Origin: Bifidobacterium asteroides DSM 20089
GTDB taxonomy: Bacteria; Actinomycetota; Actinomycetes; Actinomycetales; Bifidobacteriaceae
Assembly (NCBI RefSeq): GCF_002715865.1
Contig: NZ_CP017696.1
Coordinates: 1,364,001 to 1,428,000 of the forward strand
DNA length: 64,000 bases
Direction of reading: 5' to 3'
Positions 29,600-37,942 of the stretch are shown piece by piece (the first letter of the stretch is position 1; each line of letters opens with the position of its first letter). The notes under the pieces were generated by a model. The model searched no databases. It was given only the letters and a program-made list of their open reading frames with translations, and had not been told where the DNA came from. The translations under genes were made by a program, and so were the position numbers.

Positions 29600-30441
29600 T
29601 CCGCCTCCCGGTCTTCCTTAGATCCGGAGCCGTTCAGCCAAGCGATTCGCTTAGCCTGGTGACGGCCGCCGACAAGCTCCAGGAAGCGATCCTCCAGATC
29701 CTCGCCTGCAGCGACCTGGGCCACCGTGCCATCAGCCCGAACCAGACCACGGTCGATGATGGCCACATGGGTGCACATCCGCTCTACCAGGGCCATGACA
29801 TGCGAGGAGATGACCACCGTTCCTCCGGTATCGACATATTCGGCCAGAATGTCTTTGAGATTGGCGCTGGAGACTGGGTCAACCGACTCGAAGGGCTCAT
29901 CCAGCACCAGAAGTCTGGGGGAATGAATCATGGCTGTAGCCAGGCAGATCTTCTTGGTCATGCCCGATGAATAATCACAGACCCGCTTGCCGCCGGCATC
30001 AGTCAGGTCGAAGGCATCAAGCAGGTCCCTGGCCCGGTCCAGCGCCTCACTGCGCGGCATCCGTCGAAGCATGCCCGAGTAGACCAACAGTTGCAGACCA
30101 GTCAGCCTGTCGAAAATCTGATCGGCTTGGGGCATGACGCCGATGATCCGCTTGGCCGTATCCACATCCGACCACACATCCCTGCCCAGAATCATAACAT
30201 TGCCGGAGTCGGGCACCAGAAGTCCGGTCATCATGTTCAGCGTGGTGGTCTTCCCTGCGCCATTGGGGCCGACTATCCCGTAAAATGACCCCCTGGGAAT
30301 GTCCAGAGAGAGGGCGTTGACAGCAGGCCGACCCTGATAGCACTTGACCAGGGCGCGAATAGAAACCGCTGCCTGCGGATCTGGCGGAGGAGCCACTGCC
30401 ATCTGGGCGGTCATGCTGGTTGCTTGCGCTTCATCGGACAT
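29596..30441 (-). CDS. ABC transporter ATP-binding protein (ABC-2 exporter)
   Basis: A 281-residue ATPase. Walker A is GPNGAGKTTTLNMMTG, the Q-loop MPQADQIFDRLTG, the signature DYSSGMTKKICLATAMIHSP (SSGMTKK in place of LSGGQ, common in this subfamily), and Walker B LLVLDEPFESVDP. It ends with a charged tail. I chose ATG 30441 over a TTG 16 codons earlier. It is paired with the downstream permease. Confidence 0.9.
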   Translation of the reverse strand: MSDEAQATSMTAQMAVAPPPDPQAAVSIRALVKCYQGRPAVNALSLDIPRGSFYGIVGPNGAGKTTTLNMMTGLLVPDSGNVMILGRDVWSDVDTAKRIIGVMPQADQIFDRLTGLQLLVYSGMLRRMPRSEALDRARDLLDAFDLTDAGGKRVCDYSSGMTKKICLATAMIHSPRLLVLDEPFESVDPVSSANLKDILAEYVDTGGTVVISSHVMALVERMCTHVAIIDRGLVRADGTVAQVAAGEDLEDRFLELVGGRHQAKRIAWLNGSGSKEDREAE

Positions 30442-30495
30442 GGTCTTAAGTCTACACAGTATGCCCTCCAGCTGCCGATTGTGGGACAACTGACC

Positions 30496-31731
30496 TTAAT
30501 GCCCTGAGTGCTCGATGGGCTTCCATCCCGGATTGGCGAAAATGGCCTGGAAGGAGATGGGCACATAGCTGAGCATGAAGATGGGGAAGCTCAGACAGTA
30601 GGCGAAAAGCTCCTTGTTGGATGCGCCGATCTTGTCCCGCTCGGCCAGCACGGTCAGGGCAGCCAGGCCCATCATGGCCAAGAGGCCCAGAATCCCGGCT
30701 GCAATGCCATCGATCAGGGTGGTTATCTGACTGGCCCACGTCACGAAACCCAGAGCCGGGAAGAGCAGACCGAAGAAGCAACGGACCAGACCCAGGACCG
30801 TCAGGGGGCAGATCAGTATGGTCAGGTCAACTGCCGAAAAGTCGCGTTCACGAAAAGCCCGGGAGATGAGAGCAGGTCCATAGTAGCGGAAGACCTGAAG
30901 GAAACCCTTGCTCCAGCGCAGCCGCTGCCGCCAGCTCTGCTTGAAAGTGACCGGCTGCTCGTCATAGAGGATGGCGGTGCCGCAATAGCCGATGCGCTCG
31001 CCATGCAGAACCGAGTCCATGGTGAACTCCAGGTCCTCTGTCAGCAGGTGGAACTTCCAGCCGTTGTTGCGCTCCATAACCTCCCTGGAGAACATGAACC
31101 CGGTACCGCCCACGTGGCAGCTGGAGCCAATGACCATCCTTGAGGTATTGAGGAACCGGGATTCGCGGATGAACCATAGGGCCGAGCCTGAGGAGACCCA
31201 GTTGTCCGAGAAGTTGACCGAGTTCCGGTAGCTGGTCAGTATGCGGAAGCCTGACTGGAAGGCCTTGTTCATCTCCTCGATATAGTGGTGGTCCAGGATG
31301 TTGTCCGCGTCAAAGACGAAGTAGGCATCGTAGCGGGAATCAAGACCCCGATCCAGTATCTGCTCCAGCAGGAAGGTCAGGGCGTAGCCCTTGCCCACCC
31401 GGCCCGGGTCCTGCCGCTCGACCACGTGGCAGCCAAGGGATCTGGCCAGATCTGCGGTGTTGTCGGTGCAGTTGTCGGCCACCAGCCATATGTCGACCAT
31501 GGAGAATGGATAGGTCTGCTCCTTGATGGAGTTGATCAGATGACCGACAACTTGCTCCTCGTTGCGGGCGGAAATAAGGACGGCGAACCGCTTGTCAAAG
31601 GGGGCATCGGGAAAGACCACAGGCTTGGAGACAAAGGAGATGACAATGCAGATGGCCTGGTAGACGATGCCCACTCCACCCAGCAGCAGCATCAGAACGT
31701 CCAGCACTTTGAGCAGGGCCATCAGCGCCAC
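30496..31731 (-). CDS. Membrane glycosyltransferase family 2, processive type
   Basis: A 411-residue cellulose-synthase-like GT2. It has one N-terminal membrane segment, then a cytosolic GT-A domain with VLISARNEEQVVGHLI, the DxD-type FDADNILDHHYIEEM, a TED-like LLTEDLEFTM and the processivity motif RQRLRWSKGF (Q/R-x-x-RW), and three or four C-terminal membrane segments. This layout fits a synthase that makes and exports a beta-linked polysaccharide such as poly-GlcNAc. The start overlaps the AI-2E-family gene by ten bases. Confidence 0.88.
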   Translation of the reverse strand: MALMALLKVLDVLMLLLGGVGIVYQAICIVISFVSKPVVFPDAPFDKRFAVLISARNEEQVVGHLINSIKEQTYPFSMVDIWLVADNCTDNTADLARSLGCHVVERQDPGRVGKGYALTFLLEQILDRGLDSRYDAYFVFDADNILDHHYIEEMNKAFQSGFRILTSYRNSVNFSDNWVSSGSALWFIRESRFLNTSRMVIGSSCHVGGTGFMFSREVMERNNGWKFHLLTEDLEFTMDSVLHGERIGYCGTAILYDEQPVTFKQSWRQRLRWSKGFLQVFRYYGPALISRAFRERDFSAVDLTILICPLTVLGLVRCFFGLLFPALGFVTWASQITTLIDGIAAGILGLLAMMGLAALTVLAERDKIGASNKELFAYCLSFPIFMLSYVPISFQAIFANPGWKPIEHSGH

Positions 31732-33161
31732 TCCTTGCGGGGATTATCCTCCCCTTCGGAGGCCTCGTCCCCGGTCTCGGCACCCCTAAGCGGCCTGTGC
31801 TTTACCGGGGCCGAGGCGGACTTCGGTATGGGCACCGTGGCCGACTCATCCAGGTCCTTGGCAGTCGGAGATGCTGCCGGGTAGAGCTGGCTGGCAATGG
31901 TCATGACAGGGTCTTCCACTCGGACCCTGGCACTGGTCCCCTTGGCGGACCGGCTGCCCACGTGGCTGGCCATCGGCTGGACCACGTGCTCATTGAAGGC
32001 CTCGACGCCCTCGACCACCTTGGACTTGCCGACCGGCTTGGGATCCTGCATGAGCGGTGAGTCGATCAGCTCGTAATGCTTGACCGAAGCCGAGAAGATG
32101 GCCTGGAAGCTGGCTGCCAGAGGCAGGGCCAGGAAGGCTCCCAGAGCGCCGAAGACCGCTCCCAGTGCCAGTACGGAGAGGAAGGCGATGGCCGGATTGA
32201 GGTCCATGGTCCGCTGGGAGATCTTGGGGGCCAGGATCATGTTTTCAATCTGCTGGTAGATGATGATGTAGACCAGCACAATAACAGCCACCAGCAGTCC
32301 GCGGCTCCCCCAGGCCACCACTACGGGGACCGCTCCGCCTATGTAGGTGCCAATGGTGGGCACGAACTGAGACACCAGCCCGCAGAAGAGGGCCAACGGC
32401 AGCCAGTAGGGCACCTTGAGGATGACCAGGAAGACCGACATGCAGGCTGCCGAGATGAGCGCCAGAATGGTCCTGCTGAACAGGAAGCTGGAAATCTGGT
32501 CCTGGGCGATGGTCCAGACGAAGAGGAAGCGGCGCTGGCTCCTGGGGGCCAGCCACTGGCAGAGGCTGCGGCGCAGCTTGGGGCCCGCAGCGGAGATGTA
32601 GTAGATGACCAGCAGGACGGTCATGATATTGATGAAGGACCCTGCCAGCCCCACGGTAGTAGTCAGGGCCTGCCCGGCGAAGTCCGTCACCCAGGATGTC
32701 TGGATGTTCTTGACAATCTCCCCACCCAGATCCTGCATGGCCGGCAGGTGCCAGGGGGTGCGGCTGGCTATGAATTCCGCCACCTGCTCATAGAGGGCCG
32801 GCAACCCGTTGGCCATGCCGATGACCTGTTGGACCAGCAGATTGCCGAACATGCCCATGAGGACGATCACGATGATAATCAGGCCTATCAGGGTGACCGC
32901 AGAAGCCGCTCCCCGCCGCCAGCCATGCCTGACCAGCCTGAGCACCAGGGGCTCCATGGCCAGGGAGACGAAGATGGCAATCACCACATCCAGCACCAGG
33001 AATTCGATCTTCCACCATGAGGAGTAGGCGAACCAGGCCAGGAAGACGGCTATGACCATGTAGAGGAGGGCGCGACCAAACCATTCCGGAGGTCGGCGCG
33101 GATCCCCCTTGGGCGGGAAGACCGTCGCGAAATCGAAGCGTTGCTTTTGCTCGTTGGCCAT
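31722..33161 (-). CDS. AI-2E family transporter (TqsA/PerM-like)
   Basis: A 479-residue membrane protein with about eight hydrophobic segments. The conserved core PYWLPLALFCGLVSQFVPTIGTYIGGAVPVVVAWG and the C-terminal LSVLALGAVFGALGAFLALPLAASFQAI identify the family, whose members export AI-2 or, in other cases, act as ion antiporters. A 110-residue charged tail follows the last segment. ATG 33161 is preferred; an ATG three codons upstream is possible. It overlaps the GT2 gene. Confidence 0.87.
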   Translation of the reverse strand: MANEQKQRFDFATVFPPKGDPRRPPEWFGRALLYMVIAVFLAWFAYSSWWKIEFLVLDVVIAIFVSLAMEPLVLRLVRHGWRRGAASAVTLIGLIIIVIVLMGMFGNLLVQQVIGMANGLPALYEQVAEFIASRTPWHLPAMQDLGGEIVKNIQTSWVTDFAGQALTTTVGLAGSFINIMTVLLVIYYISAAGPKLRRSLCQWLAPRSQRRFLFVWTIAQDQISSFLFSRTILALISAACMSVFLVILKVPYWLPLALFCGLVSQFVPTIGTYIGGAVPVVVAWGSRGLLVAVIVLVYIIIYQQIENMILAPKISQRTMDLNPAIAFLSVLALGAVFGALGAFLALPLAASFQAIFSASVKHYELIDSPLMQDPKPVGKSKVVEGVEAFNEHVVQPMASHVGSRSAKGTSARVRVEDPVMTIASQLYPAASPTAKDLDESATVPIPKSASAPVKHRPLRGAETGDEASEGEDNPRKEWR

Positions 33162-33251
33162 ATGTTCCATTATCCCAAGATGGCTGACATGGCGGGCTGT
33201 TAGGCGCAGGTTGAGCCGACGGTGTATCCGGGCACACGTATCCTGAGGGGT

Positions 33252-34148
33252 ATGTTGACCGTTTCCATAGTCATACCCGCCTGGAATGAGGAAGAACGCA
33301 TTGAAGACTGCCTCCTGAACGCCACCAGGCAGAGCCAGGCACCCAAGGAGGTGCTGGTAGTCGACAACCACTCCACGGACGCAACGGCCTCCATCGTCCA
33401 ACAATTCATCGACCAGCATCCTGACCAGCATGTCAAGCTCCTCCATCAGGACAGCGAGCAAGGGCTGATCCCCACCCGAAATTATGGACTCGACCGGGCC
33501 ACCGGTGACGTGCTGGGCCGGATTGACGCTGACTGCATGCTGCGACCCAACTGGGTCGAGGTGGTCTCCGGCGTCTTCACCCGGGACCCCAAAGCCATGG
33601 GCGCCACCGGTCCAGTGGCCTACTACGACATGCCGGGCAAGCGAATAGGACTCAAGGGCGACAACACCATCCGCCGGGCCATCTACCGGGCGGATGACGG
33701 TCAATACCTGCTTTACGGTTCCAACATGGCCCTGCGCGCCACGGCCTGGCGGGCCATACGCAACCAGGTCTGCAGGGACAAGGAGGACATCATGCACGAG
33801 GATGTCGATATCTCCCTACACCTGATCGACCAGGGGTTCAAGACGGTCTACTGCAAGGATATGAACGTGGGCATCAGCGCCCGCCGGATGGACACCTCCT
33901 TCACATCCTTCCGCCACTATATGCAGCGCTTCAAGAACACCTTCGATGCCCACCCGCAGCACACCCGGGAGCAGAAGCCCGAGCACACCCTCTACGCCAT
34001 CTACCCCATCCTGCGAGCCTTCTACCCCGTTTACCAGAAGTACCTGGAATCCGCCGACATCAACCCTGCGGAACGTGTCTGGATCCGCGAACAGATGGAG
34101 CTCTTCCACCGTCGTGACCAGGAGCTGGGCTCGGACGATGACCGGTGA
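33252..34148 (+). CDS. Glycosyltransferase family 2
   Basis: A 298-residue soluble GT-A glycosyltransferase. The nucleotide-sugar site is VSIVIPAWNEEERIEDCL...LVVDNHSTDAT, the metal site GRIDADCMLRPNW, and MHEDVDISLHLIDQGF supplies the acidic catalytic region. It has no membrane segments. The start at ATG 33252 has GAGGGG very close upstream; GTG 33222 is an alternative. It is divergent from the AI-2E/GT2 pair and followed by the FemAB gene, so a shared cell-envelope role is likely. Confidence 0.87.
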   Translation: MLTVSIVIPAWNEEERIEDCLLNATRQSQAPKEVLVVDNHSTDATASIVQQFIDQHPDQHVKLLHQDSEQGLIPTRNYGLDRATGDVLGRIDADCMLRPNWVEVVSGVFTRDPKAMGATGPVAYYDMPGKRIGLKGDNTIRRAIYRADDGQYLLYGSNMALRATAWRAIRNQVCRDKEDIMHEDVDISLHLIDQGFKTVYCKDMNVGISARRMDTSFTSFRHYMQRFKNTFDAHPQHTREQKPEHTLYAIYPILRAFYPVYQKYLESADINPAERVWIREQMELFHRRDQELGSDDDR

Positions 34149-34177
34149 AGCCGGCCCCTATATACTTTGAGCAGACT

Positions 34178-34200
34178 AGGATGTGCAATGATTGCATCCT
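34178..34200 (+). terminator. Hairpin after glycosyltransferase gene
   Basis: AGGATG pairs with CATCCT, extended by G-U pairs, and CTTTG follows. It lies 30 bases past the GT2 stop and before the FemAB gene; weak to moderate. Confidence 0.4.
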
Positions 34201-34261
34201 CTTTGGGCCGGGACTTCCCCCTGTAGCAAATATAAAGAGGAATTACTGAGGAGTTAAGATA

Positions 34262-35260
34262 ATGCCGATTCTGACCGCTGACGATTCACGGATAGACGCA
34301 TATGAGGATTATGTAAGGAAGGCACCTTTCACCTCCATAACACAGTCCGTTGAATGGGGCAGGATCAAGAACAACTGGGGCAGTTTTTACGTTTATCTGG
34401 GCTCCCTTGAGCACCCGAGAGCAGCCATGTCGGTTCTGACCATCGACGGCTTCGCATACGCTACCAAGGGTCCGGTAGGCGACCACTTCGACGTAGATAC
34501 CCTCAATGCCCTGGTTGAGGAGGCCATGCCGGAGATGGAGGCCCGGAACTGCTTCCTCCTCCGTCTGGATCCCGAAGTCCCCTTCGACGACGACCTCAAC
34601 GCCAGGCTCAAGGCTGACGGTTACGTGATGCGCAACAGAAACCTCCCCAAGGAGGAGGCCCATGCCACCACCCAGCCCCGCTTCAATGTGGTCCTCGACA
34701 TTGACGGCGTGGATCCGGATGACCTGATCATGACCTTCCATTCCAAGACCCGCTACAACATCCGCCTGGCTGGACGCAAGGGGGTTAAGGTGGAGCGCAG
34801 CGAGACTCAGGAGGCCATGGACGAGTTCTACCACACCTATGAGGTGATGAGCCAACGCCATGGCATCGCCTACCGTCCCAAGGCCTACTTCGACAGAATG
34901 GTCCAGAACTGCGCCGGCAAGGGAATTCTGGGCATTTACCTGGCCCGCGTGGACTCCCAGGCGATCGCCGGTGCCCTCAACTTCGAGTTCGGCGACAAGT
35001 CATGGTACATGTATGGCGGCAGCCTTAACATCATGCGCAACTACATGGCACCCTACCTGGTCCAGTGGGCACAGATCGAACACGCTATCGCCAGCGGCAA
35101 GAAGCGCTATGACTTCGGCGGCATATTCGGCTTTGATGACAGTGACGGCCTCTACAAGTTCAAGAGAGGGTTCACCCATAACAACGAGTGGGTCGAGTAC
35201 ATAGGCGAAATCGACAAGGTTCTCGACCCGGAACGATACCAGGCCTTTATCAGGAAGTAG
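34262..35260 (+). CDS. FemAB/MurM-family peptidoglycan bridge aminoacyltransferase
   Basis: A 332-residue Fem-type acyltransferase with two GNAT-like folds that uses aminoacyl-tRNA to add amino acids to the lipid II stem peptide. Conserved parts are SITQSVEWGRIKNNWG, FHSKTRYNIRLAGRKGVKVE, and the C-terminal WYMYGGSLNIMRNYMAPYLVQWAQIEHAIASGKKRYDFGGIFG. The long coiled-coil arm of FemX is short here. GAGGAG lies eight bases before the ATG. It probably builds the interpeptide bridge of the bifidobacterial wall; the amino acid cannot be told. Confidence 0.9.
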   Translation: MPILTADDSRIDAYEDYVRKAPFTSITQSVEWGRIKNNWGSFYVYLGSLEHPRAAMSVLTIDGFAYATKGPVGDHFDVDTLNALVEEAMPEMEARNCFLLRLDPEVPFDDDLNARLKADGYVMRNRNLPKEEAHATTQPRFNVVLDIDGVDPDDLIMTFHSKTRYNIRLAGRKGVKVERSETQEAMDEFYHTYEVMSQRHGIAYRPKAYFDRMVQNCAGKGILGIYLARVDSQAIAGALNFEFGDKSWYMYGGSLNIMRNYMAPYLVQWAQIEHAIASGKKRYDFGGIFGFDDSDGLYKFKRGFTHNNEWVEYIGEIDKVLDPERYQAFIRK

Positions 35261-35263
35261 GCC

Positions 35264-35292
35264 AGGTTCCGGCAACACACTGACCGGAACCT
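35264..35292 (+). terminator. First hairpin after FemAB gene
   Basis: A 9-bp stem (AGGTTCCGG / CCGGAACCT) starting four bases past the stop codon, just ahead of a second stronger hairpin. Confidence 0.55.
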
Positions 35293-35299
35293 CACTCGA

Positions 35300-35320
35300 G
35301 CCGACCTGCGACAGGTCGGC
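35300..35320 (+). terminator. Second hairpin after FemAB gene
   Basis: A 9-bp stem (GCCGACCTG / CAGGTCGGC) with tri-loop CGA and trailing ATTTGCC, probably the intrinsic terminator that isolates tRNA-Glu. Confidence 0.65.
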
Positions 35321-35362
35321 ATTTGCCATGGTCCAGGGGTATCGAGTACCATGGCTTCGTTC

Positions 35363-35434
35363 GCCCCCGTCGTCTAACGGTTAGGACACCAGACTTTCAA
35401 TCTGACAGCGAGAGTTCGACTCTCTCCGGGGGTA
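35363..35434 (+). tRNA. tRNA-Glu (TTC)
   Basis: A 72-base cloverleaf. The acceptor is GCCCCCG with CGGGGGT (a G1-U72 pair), the anticodon loop CTTTCAA contains TTC, and the T arm is GAGAGTTCGACTCTC. No CCA is encoded. Confidence 0.93.
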
Positions 35435-35819
35435 CAAGGCAAAGGTCGGGGGTAGCGGCAGCGGCTTGTAACATCACAGACAATAATCGTAAAAGTCCAA
35501 GGTCTGTTTTGCCAAAGAGGAAACGCACATCATTCAACCTTGCCGGCCACAGCAAAACATAAGCAAGGCGTCTAGGCAGTACATGCCTGTAATCATCTCT
35601 GCAGCCGGGATGTGTCATCACTGTGAGTATTGATATCGCCAGACTGACTTGCTGAACTCACCCTGACCACGGTCTGCAAGCTTCAACATTCGTTCCTCAC
35701 AAAAGTGATATATATGGAAAATACTGTAATAATTTCGGTAAATTTCATTCTATTTCAGCATCTCTTGTTAAGCTATGAATTGTCCATGATTCTCGGGATA
35801 CAGGCACAACGGAGGCAGT
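35435..35819 (+). other. Upstream region of the GH115 gene
   Basis: 385 bases without a credible gene. The left half is ordinary spacer; the right half turns AT-rich and carries the dyad at 35731-35744 and a TTGTTA/TATGAA promoter-like pair near 35765-35780. No RNA gene is seen. Confidence 0.4.
35731..35744. promoter_or_regulatory. Candidate LacI-family operator before GH115
   Basis: AATTTCGGTAAATT, a dyad with five-base perfect arms (AATTT/AAATT) and centre CGGT. It shares the TTTC-N3-AAA core with sites upstream of the binding-protein gene (39347) and the permease genes (43264). Confidence 0.4.
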
Positions 35820-37844
35820 ATGCCCATCTCAATATCGTCGAGCACGTCCATACTTCAGCAAGACCGCCAGAGCAAAAGCACCCCTGTAGGTTTCGCTGTC
35901 GCCAGCATCCGCCGGGATCTGGCCATGGCCCTCCTGCCAGGGACGACAACAGGGGCACCGATAAAGCTGATTCAAGCCGACTTACCTCCAGAAAGCTACA
36001 GACTACATGTAAACAATGGCTCCCTTTGTATCGAAGCCAATGACGATTTCGGCTTTATATATGGTCTTTACGCATTCAGTCGCAATGTGCTGGGAATTCA
36101 AGACCTCTGGTTCTGGAACGATCAACACCCGAAACCAGTGGACTCCATTTCATTGCCCGATGACTTCGCTCTGGAGTCCAAGCCGTCGGCCGTACGCTAT
36201 CGCGGCCTCTTCATCAACGACGAGGTACTGCTGGAACACTGGAAAGTTGACAATGATCCCGAACTCCCCTGGCAGCTGGCTTTTGAGACCATCTACCGAC
36301 TAGGGGGCAACATGGTGATCCCTGGATCCGGGCAACGCGGCGAACCGCACCTGGACCTGGCCCAACAAATGGGGCTGTACATCAACCAGCATCACGTCTG
36401 CCCTCTGGGTGCCCGCATGTTTTCATCGGCATACCCGGACACGCCACCCCGTTGGCCAGAAGAGCGCGAGCGCTTTGAACATCTGTGGCGACAGGCCATT
36501 CATGACCAGGCCGGCCATCGCACCATTTGGACCTTGGGCTTCCGCGGCCAAGGAGACACACCTTTCTGGCAGTCTGATCCGCGACACACTTCCGACACTG
36601 ATCGAGGGAAGGTCCTTAGCGATGTAATAGACATCCAATACAGGATGGTCCAAAAAGCTGTGCCAGGCGCACCCTGTGTGGTCTACCTCTATGGCGAGAT
36701 GATGGACCTCTACCGTAAAGGCGTGCTCACCCTGCCCCCGCAGGTGACCAAGATATGGTCCGACAATGGCTATGGACGCATGGTCTCCCGCAGACAATGG
36801 AACTTAGACCCTCGCATTCCTTCCATGCCTGACGGCCACGGCAACAACGGAATCTACTTCCATACCAGTTTCTATGATCTCCAGGCAGCCAATCACATTA
36901 CAGCCAGCACCAACCAGCCCTCAGCAGTCATTGCCGAACTGGAGCACGTTCTGCAAGCCGGCGGTGATCAAGTCTGGATCATCAATGCTTCCAACATCAA
37001 ACCCCATGTCTACATGATTGCCCTGATAGCGGCCATGTGGCGACGGGGCAGCATCAATCCCATGGTTGAAACTCAACGCTATCTGACTACCTACTACCAC
37101 TGCAGAGAGACCGGATTCCTGGAAGACCTGCTGAACGGCTACTGGCAATCAGCCATACGCTTCGGCCCCTGCTGGGATCAGCATGCCGGCGAGCAATACT
37201 ACAATTACCAGTCCCGGATTCTGATTACCGGATTCCTGCATGACCGTCATGCGCCCTGCCCGCAATTGCATTGGCTGACCGAAGCCGACAACCTGGGCGA
37301 TCAAATCGACCTGATCCGCTCCCAGGTAGGCCCTGCAGCCAGTGCCTATCAGCGTCTCGATCTGCAAGCCCAACAGGCCGCCCTGGCTATGCAACGGTCA
37401 GGCAACAGTGATGGGGCACGGCTTCTGAAGGATAGCATCGGTCTTGCCATCAGCATTCACTATCATTGCAGCACGGCCTGTCTTACAGTCTGCAAGTCTT
37501 TGCAGGCGGCCATAAGGAGAGACTACGTCCAAGCTTTCTACCTGGCAGGGCTGGCACGAGACGAGTTTTGGCTAGCTGACCACGCTATGCATGAATGCGA
37601 GCATGGAACCTGGCAAGGATTCTGGTCCAACGACTGCCTGACCGACGTCAGCGAGTCGGCTCAGGTCTGTTCCCAATTGATGGGCTACTTGCGCTGCATG
37701 GGCGATGGTCCATACTTCAATGACTGGAAGCGTGAATTCACCTACCCACGCAAAGAGCGCCAGGTCACAGTCATAACCAATATGGAGAAGCATGAGGACG
37801 ACGATCAGATCTTCGCCGCCATGAAAGCCTTGCATTTCGAATAA
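35820..37844 (+). CDS. Glycoside hydrolase family 115 (xylan alpha-glucuronidase type)
   Basis: A 674-residue cytoplasmic protein with no signal peptide. The N-terminal third has an inverting alpha-glucuronidase-like domain (FGFIYGLYAFSRNVLG), then the GH115 core: AVRYRGLFINDEVLLEHW, RTIWTLGFRGQGDTPFW, VVYLYGEMMDLYRKGVLTLPPQVTKIWSDNGYG and QVWIINASNIKPHVYMIALI. It probably removes glucuronic or 4-O-methylglucuronic acid from imported xylo-oligosaccharides. Many GH115 enzymes are longer, so a C-terminal domain is missing. It converges with the ABC importer genes. Substrate is inferred from the family. Confidence 0.82.
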   Translation: MPISISSSTSILQQDRQSKSTPVGFAVASIRRDLAMALLPGTTTGAPIKLIQADLPPESYRLHVNNGSLCIEANDDFGFIYGLYAFSRNVLGIQDLWFWNDQHPKPVDSISLPDDFALESKPSAVRYRGLFINDEVLLEHWKVDNDPELPWQLAFETIYRLGGNMVIPGSGQRGEPHLDLAQQMGLYINQHHVCPLGARMFSSAYPDTPPRWPEERERFEHLWRQAIHDQAGHRTIWTLGFRGQGDTPFWQSDPRHTSDTDRGKVLSDVIDIQYRMVQKAVPGAPCVVYLYGEMMDLYRKGVLTLPPQVTKIWSDNGYGRMVSRRQWNLDPRIPSMPDGHGNNGIYFHTSFYDLQAANHITASTNQPSAVIAELEHVLQAGGDQVWIINASNIKPHVYMIALIAAMWRRGSINPMVETQRYLTTYYHCRETGFLEDLLNGYWQSAIRFGPCWDQHAGEQYYNYQSRILITGFLHDRHAPCPQLHWLTEADNLGDQIDLIRSQVGPAASAYQRLDLQAQQAALAMQRSGNSDGARLLKDSIGLAISIHYHCSTACLTVCKSLQAAIRRDYVQAFYLAGLARDEFWLADHAMHECEHGTWQGFWSNDCLTDVSESAQVCSQLMGYLRCMGDGPYFNDWKREFTYPRKERQVTVITNMEKHEDDDQIFAAMKALHFE

Positions 37845-37854
37845 ACACACGATA

Positions 37855-37887
37855 GGGCCTCGACCTATCCAAGACAGACCGAGGCCC
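37855..37887 (+). terminator. Hairpin after GH115 gene
   Basis: An 8-bp stem (GGGCCTCG / CGAGGCCC) 11 bases past the stop, facing a second hairpin that ends the convergent gene. No T run on this strand. Confidence 0.5.
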
Positions 37888-37899
37888 AGGAAAATAAAT

Positions 37900-37931
37900 A
37901 CGCCGTCGATGGATATGCCCATCGACGGCGT
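37900..37931 (-). terminator. Rho-independent terminator of sugar-binding-protein gene
   Basis: A 13-bp perfect stem (ACGCCGTCGATGG / CCATCGACGGCGT) with a six-base loop. The minus strand continues TATTTATTTTCC. Confidence 0.85.
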
Positions 37932-37942
37932 TCACCCCTTTA

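Noticed and set aside
33162-33797. N-terminal extension of the AI-2E-family protein to 691 residues
   Set aside because: The extra 212 residues overlap the divergent GT2 gene and have no membrane or domain signal; an ATG at 33161 matches the family start.
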